Assembly (NCBI RefSeq): GCF_001636545.1
Contig: NZ_JFHK01000017.1
Span: forward strand, 20,624-84,623
DNA: 64,000 nt
From: Kosmotoga arenicorallina S304
GTDB lineage: Bacteria; Thermotogota; Thermotogae; Petrotogales; Kosmotogaceae
Direction: 5' to 3'
This document shows, piece by piece, positions 44,176 through 53,887 of the stretch; position 1 is the stretch's first letter, and the number at the start of each line of letters is the position of its first letter. The notes beneath the pieces were generated by a model. That model made no database searches, was not told the origin of the DNA, and was given only the letters and a program-made list of their open reading frames with translations. The translations under genes and the position numbers were made by a program.

Positions 44176-45696
44176 TTACCATCGAGTTGTTATATCTATT
44201 CGGCTTACTTCAGGTACAATTTCATATTTCCGAAGCAGCCAGCGTATATCTTTTACACAATAGATTCTCACAATTTGTATCAAGTTGTTACTGATAAGGT
44301 GATAAGCTGGATAGCGCTTTTCAAACTGTTCAAAGTTCAGGATGTCTCCCAGTTTGTCATCAAACAAATAGACATTACTGCTGAGAAATTCATCGGGATG
44401 GGCTAGTGAGAGTTTATATGGTGTATCGATTCTGAACAGATCATCAAAATCTGTCAAAAGCTCCAATAAGATCTTTTTATCAGCGTTTTCAGCCTTTTCT
44501 CTGGCTTCTTCGAGTTTTAACTTCATTTTGGATAACGCATCCTGAGCAACCGAACCACTAACAACTGATGGATCTACTCCTGTTGTTGAGAAAGAAATTT
44601 CCATAATCAACTTCCAGAGATTCCTTTCCCTAAACCTTTCAACATTGATATATGCCTGAAGTAGCTCTTTTTCATTCGGGGCAAGTTCAGAATCTAATTC
44701 TCTTGAAAGAAGATGATTCTTTACTTTTCTTTCATTATCTTTCATTTTGGCAGCTAACTTTTTTATTAATTCATTAAATCGAAGCTCTACCTCATCAAGA
44801 AGCATATTGTCTGTCAACTGCAGAAAATCGACAATCTTTTCAAGGCGTTCTGGCAAATTTAGGGGATTGTAGGAAAACCTGAGAATATCCTGTATCATCA
44901 GGTCAGCAGCTCTTGCGGTTTTATGGAAATACACATTTTTGTACATCATGAATCTCGAAAAAAGCGTAGTGTATATATCATCAATTACTTTAAGGCTGTA
45001 AGCAAGCTTGTTTTTATCTATTACCATAGCGCCTCTTATAATTCTTTCAGGTGAGCCCGTCCCAAAATACCTTGTTCCGGCGAAATAGGAATCTCTCAGT
45101 ACGAAATCCAGTCTGTCAGCCCCTAATGGCCCCTGAATGATATTGAAATCCAAACTTCCTTCTAACTCTCCCTCAAAGACCTCATTTATTCTCTCAAGGA
45201 GCTCTTCCACAGCCTCTGAAAATTCAACTTTTTCACCAATTATTGCTTCGAGTTCTGTATTTATAGCCGCTTTCAATTTTTCATCCTTGATGTTTTCGTA
45301 GTGCTTTTGTAAAATATCCGGATAATATTCGAGCAGGATGCGCTTTCGGTAAGTGTCGTGCCCATGCTCAAAGCCTGCTTTTGAAAAAACAGCGTCATCA
45401 AATTGGTGGCTATATGGGCCATGACCAATATCATGCAGTAATCCTGCCAATCTCAAAATTCTTTCCTTTTCAAGATTATCCGGAAAAAGGTGTCTTGCAT
45501 ACATGCCCGCTATGTGCATAGTGCCCATAGAATGTGATAATCGCGTATGCGAAGCCCCCGGGTATACTGTTTCTGCCCCTGCAAGTTGCGACAAAAATCT
45601 AAGCCTTTGGACCGGTTTAGTATCCATGAAAAGTATTTCAAGTGGATAAAGGTATATTTCCGTGTAAATGGGATCCCTCGAAACCTTGAAATACAT
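44176..45696 (-). CDS. HD-domain phosphohydrolase (SAMHD1/dNTPase-like)
   Basis: A 506-residue protein of the COG1078 HD group. The metal ligands are visible as the His in ASHTRLSHSMGT (residues 48-59), the HD pair in LLHDIGHGPYSHQ (His88, Asp89) and the downstream Asp in LGADRLDFVLRDS. Relatives are dNTP triphosphohydrolases or related nucleotide phosphohydrolases; the substrate here is unproven. The C-terminal 250 residues are helical and probably mediate oligomerisation. It is divergent from valS, with a TATAAT box for valS near 45755. Confidence 0.88.
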   Translation of the reverse strand: MYFKVSRDPIYTEIYLYPLEILFMDTKPVQRLRFLSQLAGAETVYPGASHTRLSHSMGTMHIAGMYARHLFPDNLEKERILRLAGLLHDIGHGPYSHQFDDAVFSKAGFEHGHDTYRKRILLEYYPDILQKHYENIKDEKLKAAINTELEAIIGEKVEFSEAVEELLERINEVFEGELEGSLDFNIIQGPLGADRLDFVLRDSYFAGTRYFGTGSPERIIRGAMVIDKNKLAYSLKVIDDIYTTLFSRFMMYKNVYFHKTARAADLMIQDILRFSYNPLNLPERLEKIVDFLQLTDNMLLDEVELRFNELIKKLAAKMKDNERKVKNHLLSRELDSELAPNEKELLQAYINVERFRERNLWKLIMEISFSTTGVDPSVVSGSVAQDALSKMKLKLEEAREKAENADKKILLELLTDFDDLFRIDTPYKLSLAHPDEFLSSNVYLFDDKLGDILNFEQFEKRYPAYHLISNNLIQIVRIYCVKDIRWLLRKYEIVPEVSRIDITTRW

Positions 45697-45789
45697 AATG
45701 ATTCCCTCTCTTTAGTTGTAAAAATGCCTTCGCGACAATTATAGCATTAGCATGTTATAATCATTGCAAAACTGCAAAGGAGGGAGATA

Positions 45790-48396
45790 ATGGAAGAGTT
45801 AAGCACAAGGTACGATCCCTCAGAGATCGAAAATAAGTGGTACGATTTTTGGAATGAAAAAGGATATTTCAAACCGCGTGGTAGTGGTGCCCCTTTCACC
45901 GTGGTTATACCGCCACCAAATATTACAGGAACAATCCATATGGGCCATGCATTGAATCTAACTTTACAGGACATCATTATAAGATACAAACGTATGAAAG
46001 GCTTTAAAACGCTCTGGGTTCCAGGAGAAGACCATGCCGGGATTGCCACCCAAAACGCAGTAGAAAAAGCACTTGCACAAGAAGGACTTCATAGAGATGA
46101 TCTTGGTCGCGAAAAATTTCTTGAAATTGTTTGGGACTGGGCAAATAAATATCGAGCAAGGATTGTGGAACAGATAAAGGGTATAGGTGCTTCTGTGGAT
46201 TGGAGCAGAGAGCGGTTTACTTTAGATGATGGATTAAACCGCGCCGTGAAAAAAGCCTTTGTTGACTTATACAACAAGGGACTGATTTATAAAGGGAAAT
46301 ACATTGTAAATTGGTGCCCTCGTTGCCATACTGTTCTTTCAGATGAGGAAGTAGAGCATGAAGAAGATGAAGGCGCATTCTATCATATTAAATATCCATT
46401 CAAGGATGGCTCTGGTCATGTTATCATAGCCACTACACGCCCGGAAACCATGCTTGCTGATACCGCAGTTGCTGTACATCCATCTGATGAAAGGTACAAG
46501 TCGCTTGTTGGCAAAAGGGTAATTCTTCCTCTGGTAGGAAGGGAGTTAACCGTTATAGCCGATAGATATGTAGACCCGTCTCTGGGGACAGGATGCCTGA
46601 AAGTCACACCGGCCCACGATCCAAATGACTTTCAGATAGGAATAAGACATAACCTTGAAATGATCGAAGTAATTGGAAAAGACGACAAAATTAATGAAAA
46701 CGGTGGCAAATACGCAGGAATGGATAAAATAGAAGCGCGTAAAGCTGTTGTCAGGGATCTTGAAGAGCAGGGTTACCTAATGAAAATCGAACCTATAAAG
46801 CACGCAGTAGGTAAGTGTTACCGCTGTAATACAACCATTGAGCCCCTTCTATCTGATCAATGGTTTGTAAAAACCAAACCTCTTGCTGAACGCGCTATCG
46901 AGGCAGTTGAAAAAGGCGAAATCGTATTTTACCCTGAACGATGGAAAAAAGTCTACCTGAATTGGATGTATGAAATCCGTGATTGGTGTATATCCAGACA
47001 GTTGTGGTGGGGGCACAGGATTCCCGTATGGTACTGTGACTATTGTGGGGCTACCATGGCTTCTGAAGAGGATTTAAATGCATGTCCCCATTGTGGATCC
47101 AGTAATATCCGCCAGGATGAAGATGTGCTTGACACATGGTTCAGTTCCCAGCTATGGCCTTTTACCACTCTTGGATGGCCAGAAGCAACAGAAGACTTGA
47201 AAACTTTTTATCCTACGAGTACCCTTTTTACTGCTTTTGACATAATATTTTTCTGGGTAGCAAGAATGATCATGGCGGGTTATCAATTTATGAACGACAA
47301 ACCCTTTTCCCATGTTTATATCCACCAGCTTGTAAGGGACAAAAAGGGAAGAAAAATGTCGAAGTCGCTTGGAAACGGAATTGATCCGCTTGAAGTAATC
47401 AAGGAGTATGGAACCGATCCCATGAGGTTCACATTAGCCATGCTGGCAGCCCAGGGTCGCGATATCAAATTGGATTCCAGGTTTTTTGACTCTTACAGGA
47501 AATTCGCAAATAAAATATGGAATGCAACGAGATTTGTGCTTATGAACCTCGATGGTCATAAAAGTGTAGAAATCAGTTCACTGGATCTTGAATTGGAAGA
47601 CAGATGGATTCTTTCCCGGTTGCAACATACTATCAAAGCTGTTACAGATGCGCTCGAAGCTTATGATTTCAATATAGCTGCAAAGAAGATATATTCATTC
47701 TTCTGGAATGAATTGTGCGATTGGTACATCGAAAGCGTCAAAGAACGTTTAAAGGGAAATCACGAGGAAAGAAAGGTTGCTCAAAATGTACTTGTTAAGG
47801 TGCTTGACGATTCTCTAAGACTACTTCACCCATTCATGCCTTTCATCACTGAAGAATTATGGCAGAAACTTCCTGTTGATGGTGATGCGATCATCATTAG
47901 CAAATGGCCTGAACCTAATAAGGATCTTATCGATATTGAAGCTGAAAGCACTTACAAGAAAATTATTGATATTGTAAAAGGGATACGTAGCTTGAAAGCA
48001 GAAATGAATATCCCGCCTTCTACAAAAGTGAAGATTTACTCTGTTGGAGCTCCTTTTGCCGAAAAGGTTTCCGATATGATTTCATTACTGTCAAATTCTC
48101 ACAGGTTGAATCACGAAAAATCAAAAATAGCTGGCAGTGCAACTGCTTACACATCAGAGGATTTCACTCTTTACGTGGAACTCGGTGAAATCGATCTCAG
48201 CACTGAGCTGAAACGGTTGGAAAAGAAAATCAAGATCCTGGATACAGAAATATCACGGCTTGAGAAAAAACTCAGTAATGAAAAATTCATAGAACAAGCA
48301 CCTGAAGAAGTCGTCGAGGAAACGAAAGAAAAGCACAGCGAAATGAAAGCCCAACTGGAAAGGCTCAAGAGACTCATTGTTGACTTGAAGGTTTAG
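45790..48396 (+). CDS. valS: Valyl-tRNA synthetase
   Basis: An 868-residue class Ia synthetase charging tRNA-Val. The HIGH-type motif is HMGH at residues 50-53 and KMSKS is at 522-526; the editing (CP1) domain contains TTRPETMLADTAVAVHP. Zinc-ribbon Cys pairs are visible (CPRC; CYRC; CDYC with CPHC). The C-terminal 70 residues form the ValS coiled coil (ELKRLEKKIKILDTEISRLEKK). A matching tRNA-Val is at 13386. It starts the valS-folC-ruvA unit. Confidence 0.98.
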   Translation: MEELSTRYDPSEIENKWYDFWNEKGYFKPRGSGAPFTVVIPPPNITGTIHMGHALNLTLQDIIIRYKRMKGFKTLWVPGEDHAGIATQNAVEKALAQEGLHRDDLGREKFLEIVWDWANKYRARIVEQIKGIGASVDWSRERFTLDDGLNRAVKKAFVDLYNKGLIYKGKYIVNWCPRCHTVLSDEEVEHEEDEGAFYHIKYPFKDGSGHVIIATTRPETMLADTAVAVHPSDERYKSLVGKRVILPLVGRELTVIADRYVDPSLGTGCLKVTPAHDPNDFQIGIRHNLEMIEVIGKDDKINENGGKYAGMDKIEARKAVVRDLEEQGYLMKIEPIKHAVGKCYRCNTTIEPLLSDQWFVKTKPLAERAIEAVEKGEIVFYPERWKKVYLNWMYEIRDWCISRQLWWGHRIPVWYCDYCGATMASEEDLNACPHCGSSNIRQDEDVLDTWFSSQLWPFTTLGWPEATEDLKTFYPTSTLFTAFDIIFFWVARMIMAGYQFMNDKPFSHVYIHQLVRDKKGRKMSKSLGNGIDPLEVIKEYGTDPMRFTLAMLAAQGRDIKLDSRFFDSYRKFANKIWNATRFVLMNLDGHKSVEISSLDLELEDRWILSRLQHTIKAVTDALEAYDFNIAAKKIYSFFWNELCDWYIESVKERLKGNHEERKVAQNVLVKVLDDSLRLLHPFMPFITEELWQKLPVDGDAIIISKWPEPNKDLIDIEAESTYKKIIDIVKGIRSLKAEMNIPPSTKVKIYSVGAPFAEKVSDMISLLSNSHRLNHEKSKIAGSATAYTSEDFTLYVELGEIDLSTELKRLEKKIKILDTEISRLEKKLSNEKFIEQAPEEVVEETKEKHSEMKAQLERLKRLIVDLKV

Positions 48397-48400
48397 AATT

Positions 48401-49711
48401 ATGGATTACAAAGAATCTGTTGAATATCTTTACAACTCGAGACCGTATGGCAAGATAAAATACGGTCTCTTTCGTATGAAAGAACTAATGGATAGAATGG
48501 GCAATCCACAGGATAGCTATCCTGTGATTCATATTACCGGCACTAATGGAAAGGGAAGCGTTGCAGCAATGATCACTTCTGTGCTCGTGCAAATGGGCTT
48601 AAAAGTTGGCCTGAATATCTCTCCTCACATTATTTCTTTTCGAGAAAGGCTTCAGATCAATCGCCAGCTGGTTCCCGAGCACAAAGTAGCTGAACTCCTT
48701 GAGGACATAGTACCACACCTTCATGAAATGGACAAAAAGGGTGAGGAGTTTTCACCGAGTTTTTTTGAAGTGGTTACTGCGATGGCTTTCCATTACTTCC
48801 GTCAGGAAAATGTGGACGTTGCAGTTATAGAAGTAGGACTGGGTGGGCGGTATGATGCAAGCAACATCCTTAAAAAGCCTTTGGTTTCAGTGATTACCAC
48901 TGTCGGGCTTGATCACCGCAAGATATTAGGAAACACCGAAAAGGAAATTTCCAGAGAAAAAGCGGGTATAATCAAACCGGGAGTACCTGTTGTATCTGGT
49001 GTTACAAGACCATCTATCAGACGTGTAATAGAAGGTATTGCCAGGGAAAATGACTCAGAATCCTTTTTCCTCTGGCATCATTTTGATGCAAAGCCTATAA
49101 AAATGGCTCTTGGTAATAATCTTTTTGAATATATAGGTGAAAATTATTATGGAGATTTGGTAATGCCTTTGAATGGCACTCATCAATATCAAAATGCCGC
49201 TATAGCTATTAAGACACTGGAAATTGCCGTAAAAGGATTAAAAGAAAATCTTTCGGTTGATGTTTTAAGACAGGGCCTTTCAAAGACACAATGGCCCGGT
49301 AGATTTGAATCTCTAAGAGCTTTTGGAAAGCAAATCGTTCTTGATGGAGCTCACAATCCTGATGGGATACGCACCTTTGTTGAGAGTGTCAGGAGTTACT
49401 TTAACAATCAGAGAATAAGGATACTTTTTGGAGTTTTAGATGATAAAGATTACATAAATAACATCAGATTGCTTTCGGAAATCGTTGATGAAGTCATAGT
49501 AACTAAAGTAAGTAGTCATCGCAGCAACTCACCCGAAAGAGTCTTCAGGGAATGGAAAAAATACCGGGACAACGCAATTTATATTGAAAATCCCAAAGAT
49601 GCCTTTTGTGAACTTCTAAATACCGAGAAACCTGTGGTTTTTTGTGTTGGATCGTTATATCTTATAAGCGAGATAAGGAATGTCATTTTCGGAGGAAAAG
49701 AAAATGCTTGA
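48401..49711 (+). CDS. folC: Folylpolyglutamate synthase/dihydrofolate synthase
   Basis: A 436-residue Mur-ligase-like enzyme adding glutamate to (dihydro)pteroate or folates. The P-loop HITGTNGKGS is at 44-53, followed by the SPHIISFRERLQIN loop, VEVGLGGRYDASN-type motif (VIEVGLGGRYDASN) and the C-terminal VLDGAHNPDGIRTFV. It starts four bases after valS and overlaps ruvA by eight bases. Length matches the family. Confidence 0.96.
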   Translation: MDYKESVEYLYNSRPYGKIKYGLFRMKELMDRMGNPQDSYPVIHITGTNGKGSVAAMITSVLVQMGLKVGLNISPHIISFRERLQINRQLVPEHKVAELLEDIVPHLHEMDKKGEEFSPSFFEVVTAMAFHYFRQENVDVAVIEVGLGGRYDASNILKKPLVSVITTVGLDHRKILGNTEKEISREKAGIIKPGVPVVSGVTRPSIRRVIEGIARENDSESFFLWHHFDAKPIKMALGNNLFEYIGENYYGDLVMPLNGTHQYQNAAIAIKTLEIAVKGLKENLSVDVLRQGLSKTQWPGRFESLRAFGKQIVLDGAHNPDGIRTFVESVRSYFNNQRIRILFGVLDDKDYINNIRLLSEIVDEVIVTKVSSHRSNSPERVFREWKKYRDNAIYIENPKDAFCELLNTEKPVVFCVGSLYLISEIRNVIFGGKENA

Positions 49712-50285
49712 AGGACTTGAAGGTATCGTTAAAAGAATCAATGAAAATTATGTATTGGTTAAAGCCGGCTTTTTCACCTTTGGACTTAACTGCCCGATTT
49801 CTACCGTAGAAAGGCTGAAGGTGGGTGAACATTGTGATTTTCTCATATATATGAGTTTTCCACAGGACAAAGCTCCGGAGCTTTTTGGATTCCTTACCGA
49901 TGAAGAATACGAGGTCTTTTCTGCTTTAATTAAAGTAAATAAAATCGGCCCGAAACTCGCACTGAAAATCCTGTCTGGAACGAAGCCCAACACTCTGAAA
50001 AGCTTAATTGCTACAAGAAATCTCGAAGGACTTTCGCACCTTCCCGGATTGGGAAAGAAAACCGCCGAGCGTTTGATAGCTGAAATTGGACACTTATTTG
50101 AGGGTGAATTTGAATCTGGAACGTCAGAAATGAAAGACCCAAGAGTTGAAGACGCGGTCAATGCTCTTGTATCACTTGGCTTTGACAGGAGACTAACGCT
50201 TAAGACTATCTCAAAGGTTATGAAGGAATTTCCAGATCTCGACACCAGCGAATTGATAAAGGAATCTTTGAAAAAGATACGTTAA
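49704..50285 (+). CDS. ruvA: Holliday junction helicase subunit RuvA
   Basis: A 193-residue DNA-binding subunit that targets RuvB to Holliday junctions. Domain I is the OB fold (MLEGLEGIVKRINENYVLV), domain II has two helix-hairpin-helix motifs (VNKIGPKLALKIL and LSHLPGLGKKTAERLIAEI), and domain III is the short C-terminal helix bundle. The start at 49704 follows GGAGGAAAAG; an upstream ATG at 49680 would add eight residues not seen in the family. ruvB is not nearby. Confidence 0.96.
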   Translation: MLEGLEGIVKRINENYVLVKAGFFTFGLNCPISTVERLKVGEHCDFLIYMSFPQDKAPELFGFLTDEEYEVFSALIKVNKIGPKLALKILSGTKPNTLKSLIATRNLEGLSHLPGLGKKTAERLIAEIGHLFEGEFESGTSEMKDPRVEDAVNALVSLGFDRRLTLKTISKVMKEFPDLDTSELIKESLKKIR

Positions 50286-50352
50286 AGAGTGATTTTCACT
50301 CTCGATATAAAAAGTAACAGATAAACGTATAACATCTAAGGGGGTAGAAAAA

Positions 50353-51699
50353 ATGAAGGCAATTGTTCTGGCAGCCGGGCTGGGCAAAAGAATGAAATCC
50401 AGCCTTCCTAAAGTAATTCATAAAATCCTCGGCAAGCCAATGGTAAATTGGGTAATTTCTTCTATTATTAAATCAGGAATAAAGACTCAAGATATAACAG
50501 TAGTAACAGGCTATAAAGCTGAAATTGTCGAAGGGTTATTGCCTGAGGGCGTGAAAAAAGTAAGGCAGAACGAACAGCTTGGAACAGGACATGCTGTCAT
50601 GCAAGCTATGAAAACCATAGAGGGCAATGATCCGATTTTGGTGATTCCAGGGGATGTTCCCCTTATAGAGCCCCATACAATAAAAAGGCTGCTTGAAGAT
50701 GCTGTTAAAGGCTACGAAACCTTAGTTTTGACAATGAAACTCGATGACCCTGCTGAATATGGAAGAGTCATAGAGAAAAATGGCAAAATCCGCATAGTGG
50801 AAGCCAAAGACGCTTCACCTGATGAAAGAAAAATCAGTGAAGTTAACACGGGGATTTATGTTTTTGATGCACAATTTTTAAGAAATGCTTTGGAAAAGCT
50901 ATCTCCGGACAATGCTCAGGGAGAATATTATCTTACAGATGTTGTGCAGTTTGCTCAAAAGGCAAAAAAGCTTATTATAGGCGATCCTACTGAATCCATC
51001 GGAATCAATAATAGAATTGAATTATCAAGAGCACAAAAGGTAGCACAGTTAAGAATAAACCGCAGACATCAGCTTAATGGAGTAACAATAATTGATCCGG
51101 ATAGCACCTATATTGATCCTGAAGCGGTTATTGGAAAAGATACTGTTATAGAACCAATGACTTTTATTTATGGGAAAACAACTATTGGCGAGAGATGCAA
51201 TATTGGTCCTTTCACTCGCGTTTTTAACTCGGCAATACATAACGACGTAACCATTGTTAGGTCTGAGGTTGATGAAGCCGTTGTTCACAATAACTGCTCG
51301 GTTGGACCTTTTTCAAGATTAAGACCGGGTGCGATTTTATTAGAAGGCGTAAAAATAGGTAATTTCGTGGAAGTCAAAAAGGCTACGATCGGAAAAGGCA
51401 GCAAAGCTCAACATCTGACATATATTGGAGACGCTGAAATTGGAGAAAATGTCAATGTTGGTGCAGGCACAATAACATGCAACTACGATGGTAGAAGAAA
51501 GCACAGAACAGTTATCGGAGACGGTTCTTTTATTGGAAGCAATACGGCACTTGTAGCCCCGGTAAATGTTGGTAAAGGAAGCGTTATTGGCGCTGGTTCT
51601 GTCATCACAGAAGATGTACCGGATTATTCACTCGGGTTAGGAAGAGCAAGACAGGTAAATAAAATCGACCGTTACAGAAAAAGTGAGAAGGGAGAATGA
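50353..51699 (+). CDS. glmU: Bifunctional GlmU (UDP-GlcNAc synthesis)
   Basis: A 448-residue enzyme that acetylates glucosamine-1-phosphate and then forms UDP-GlcNAc, the precursor of peptidoglycan. The N-terminal pyrophosphorylase has [10 protein letters not shown] (residues 5-14), [12 protein letters not shown] and PGDVPL; from about residue 250 a left-handed beta-helix carries hexapeptide repeats, RLRPGA, the catalytic [28 protein letters not shown] and [13 protein letters not shown] 67-base gap after ruvA contains a weak GAGTGA/TCACTC hairpin without a T run. prs follows at three bases. Confidence 0.97.
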   Translation: MKAIVLAAGLGKRMKSSLPKVIHKILGKPMVNWVISSIIKSGIKTQDITVVTGYKAEIVEGLLPEGVKKVRQNEQLGTGHAVMQAMKTIEGNDPILVIPGDVPLIEPHTIKRLLEDAVKGYETLVLTMKLDDPAEYGRVIEKNGKIRIVEAKDASPDERKISEVNTGIYVFDAQFLRNALEKLSPDNAQGEYYLTDVVQFAQKAKKLIIGDPTESIGINNRIELSRAQKVAQLRINRRHQLNGVTIIDPDSTYIDPEAVIGKDTVIEPMTFIYGKTTIGERCNIGPFTRVFNSAIHNDVTIVRSEVDEAVVHNNCSVGPFSRLRPGAILLEGVKIGNFVEVKKATIGKGSKAQHLTYIGDAEIGENVNVGAGTITCNYDGRRKHRTVIGDGSFIGSNTALVAPVNVGKGSVIGAGSVITEDVPDYSLGLGRARQVNKIDRYRKSEKGE

Positions 51700-51702
51700 A
51701 AA

Positions 51703-52653
51703 ATGCCTTTCCATTCTAATGAAATGAAACTTTTTGCTGGCACCTCGAATGTCTCGTTAGCTAAAAAGATTGCCAGACATATGGGCATACAGCTGGGAAG
51801 TTGTGTGCTCGGAAGGTTTTCAGATGGCGAGATTAACATCAAGGTTGATGAAACCGTAAGAGGACACGATGTTTTTATTGTGCAATCAACTTCATCTCCC
51901 GTTAATGAGAATCTTATGGAATTATTGGTAATGATTGACGCGTTCAAAAGAGCTTCAGCTCATTCTATTGCTGCTGTAATTCCATATTATGGATACGCTC
52001 GTCAGGATAGAAAAGCTAGAGGAAGAGATCCGATTACCGCAAAGCTTGTTGCAAATCTATTGACAATCGCAGGTGCTACGAGAATAGTTACAGTTGACCT
52101 TCATGCAGAACAAATCCAGGGATTTTTTGATATACCTGTTGATAATCTGTATAGCTTCCCGGTTTTTTCAAAACACTTTTTGAACAGCAACATTGTTGAT
52201 ATGAACAATATCGTCGTTGTTTCGCCGGACATAGGTGGCGTAAAAAGAGCAAGCAAATTTGCAGCAAAACTTGGCGCCCCGCTGGCAATACTGGACAAGA
52301 GAAGGCCCAGAGATAATGTTGCGGAGATCGTGAATATCATTGGGGAGGTTGACGGGAAGACAGCCCTGCTCTTTGATGATATAATAGACACCGGCCGTTC
52401 TCTGGTCGAAGCGGCAAAAATGTTAAAAAAACATGGCGTAAAGAGAATTTTCGCTTGTGCAACTCATGGTGTATTCTCCGGCCAGGCTCTTGAATTAATA
52501 GCAAATTCTGAAATAGAAAAGGTTTATGTCACAGATACAATACATCATGAGCAATTGCCTGATAATATAGAAATATTATCCATAGCTCCGCTGCTTGGAG
52601 AAGCATTATTGAGAGTACGCAAAAACTTATCAGTAAGTATTTTGTTTAGATAG
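51703..52653 (+). CDS. prs: Ribose-phosphate pyrophosphokinase
   Basis: A 316-residue PRPP synthase, class I. Family marks are GRFSDGEINIKVDETVRG, the flexible-loop YGYARQDRKARGRDPITAKL, VVTVDLHAEQIQGFF-type metal site (VTVDLHAEQIQGFFD), VSPDIGGVKRA and the PRPP loop DDIIDTGRSL. PRPP feeds nucleotide, histidine and tryptophan synthesis. It is placed between glmU and the L25 gene, the same order as in many bacteria. Confidence 0.98.
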   Translation: MPFHSNEMKLFAGTSNVSLAKKIARHMGIQLGSCVLGRFSDGEINIKVDETVRGHDVFIVQSTSSPVNENLMELLVMIDAFKRASAHSIAAVIPYYGYARQDRKARGRDPITAKLVANLLTIAGATRIVTVDLHAEQIQGFFDIPVDNLYSFPVFSKHFLNSNIVDMNNIVVVSPDIGGVKRASKFAAKLGAPLAILDKRRPRDNVAEIVNIIGEVDGKTALLFDDIIDTGRSLVEAAKMLKKHGVKRIFACATHGVFSGQALELIANSEIEKVYVTDTIHHEQLPDNIEILSIAPLLGEALLRVRKNLSVSILFR

Positions 52654-52666
52654 AGGAGGGATTCCT

Positions 52667-53308
52667 ATGCACGAATTGACATTTACTGTTGAGCCCCGCA
52701 GTAAAGACGTAAAAGCCAAGGATTTGCTGAAAGCCGGGAAAATTCCTGCTGTAGTGTATGGTCCGGATGTTGAACCCATGAACATTTCTCTTGATAAAGT
52801 AGAAGTGGTAAAGCATATTAACCATCTCTCCGAGACCACTATTATAACCCTGGCTTTTGAAGAGGATAATGAAAAGAAAGAGTTGCATGCTTTTTTGAAG
52901 GCTGTACAGCGTGACAGGGTTAGCGACGCTGTAATGCATCTCGATTTCTATGTTCCATCCAAGGGGCACAAAATGGAAATACACGTTCCTATTAACCTCT
53001 TAGGCAAAGCAAAAGGCGTAGAAAAGGGTGGAATTCTTGAACACATAGTTATGAATCTTCCGGTCGAGGTTTTGCCGAAAGACGTAGTTGATAGCATTGA
53101 CGTTGATGTTACTCACCTCGATCTGGGTGATGTCTTGAGAGTAAAGGATCTTCCTTTGCCCGAAGGTATCAAACCGCTCCTTGACCCCGAAGAAGCGATT
53201 GCAGTTATTGAAACACCAAGAGCTGCTCTTGTAGAAACTGTTGAAGAAGTTGAAGAAGAAGTTGAACCTGAAGTTATCGAAAAGGGAAAGAAGGAAGAAG
53301 AGGAATAA
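52667..53308 (+). CDS. rplY: 50S ribosomal protein L25 (Ctc/TL5 form)
   Basis: A 213-residue long form of L25, with the 5S-rRNA-binding L25 domain (residues 1-95) and a C-terminal TL5-like beta domain, ending in an acidic Glu-rich tail with a few Lys. VYGPDVEPMNISLDKVE and LHLDFYVPSK-type motif (MHLDFYVPSKGHK) are typical. GAGGAGGG precedes the ATG. It lies between prs and pth. Confidence 0.95.
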   Translation: MHELTFTVEPRSKDVKAKDLLKAGKIPAVVYGPDVEPMNISLDKVEVVKHINHLSETTIITLAFEEDNEKKELHAFLKAVQRDRVSDAVMHLDFYVPSKGHKMEIHVPINLLGKAKGVEKGGILEHIVMNLPVEVLPKDVVDSIDVDVTHLDLGDVLRVKDLPLPEGIKPLLDPEEAIAVIETPRAALVETVEEVEEEVEPEVIEKGKKEEEE

Positions 53309-53311
53309 TAA

Positions 53312-53887
53312 ATGCGTGTTTTTATAGGATTGGGAAATCCTGGCCCACGTTATGCGCTCACCAGACATAACGTGGGTTTTCTATTCATTGATGAAATGCT
53401 TAAAAAATGCAGGATTATGGAAATCCAAAAAACAGAGCTATATCAAGCTTATATAGGGGATTTTCATAACTGCAAAGATGTTTTGCTTGTTAAACCTTTG
53501 ACATATATGAATTTGAGCGGCATTGCTGTAAAGAAAATTTGCCAGGACTTCGCCATTGATAGTATGAATGAAATTATTGTTGTGTATGATGATATTTGGC
53601 TCCCACTGGGTAAAATACGCATTCGGAAAAATGGTGGCGATGGTGGCCATAATGGCATTAAGTCAATAATCGAAGAAACGAACACGCTTGAATTTCCAAG
53701 ATTGAGAATAGGTATTGGCCCTAAACCCGAGAGTGATCTTGTAAATTACGTTTTAGGTGAATTTTCAGATGATGAACTGAACCTTTTGTGGAAAGTTTTG
53801 AAAGTTTCGCTAGAAGCAGCAAAAGATCTATGTGTAAGTGATATATTGAAAGTAATGTCCCGTTATAACAGTTTAGAGGTGAATTGA
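53312..53887 (+). CDS. pth: Peptidyl-tRNA hydrolase
   Basis: A 191-residue enzyme freeing tRNA from peptidyl-tRNA that drops off ribosomes. The N-terminal GLGNPGPRYALTRHNVGF holds the catalytic His, KPLTYMNLSG supplies the Asn, VVYDDIWLPLGKIRIRKNGGDGGHNGIKSI carries the Asp and the second Asn, as in E. coli Pth. It starts three bases after rplY and abuts uvrB without spacing. Confidence 0.97.
   Translation: MRVFIGLGNPGPRYALTRHNVGFLFIDEMLKKCRIMEIQKTELYQAYIGDFHNCKDVLLVKPLTYMNLSGIAVKKICQDFAIDSMNEIIVVYDDIWLPLGKIRIRKNGGDGGHNGIKSIIEETNTLEFPRLRIGIGPKPESDLVNYVLGEFSDDELNLLWKVLKVSLEAAKDLCVSDILKVMSRYNSLEVN

Noticed and set aside
50286..50302. GAGTGA/TCACTC hairpin after ruvA
   Set aside because: No T run follows and the stem is weak, so it is not called a terminator.
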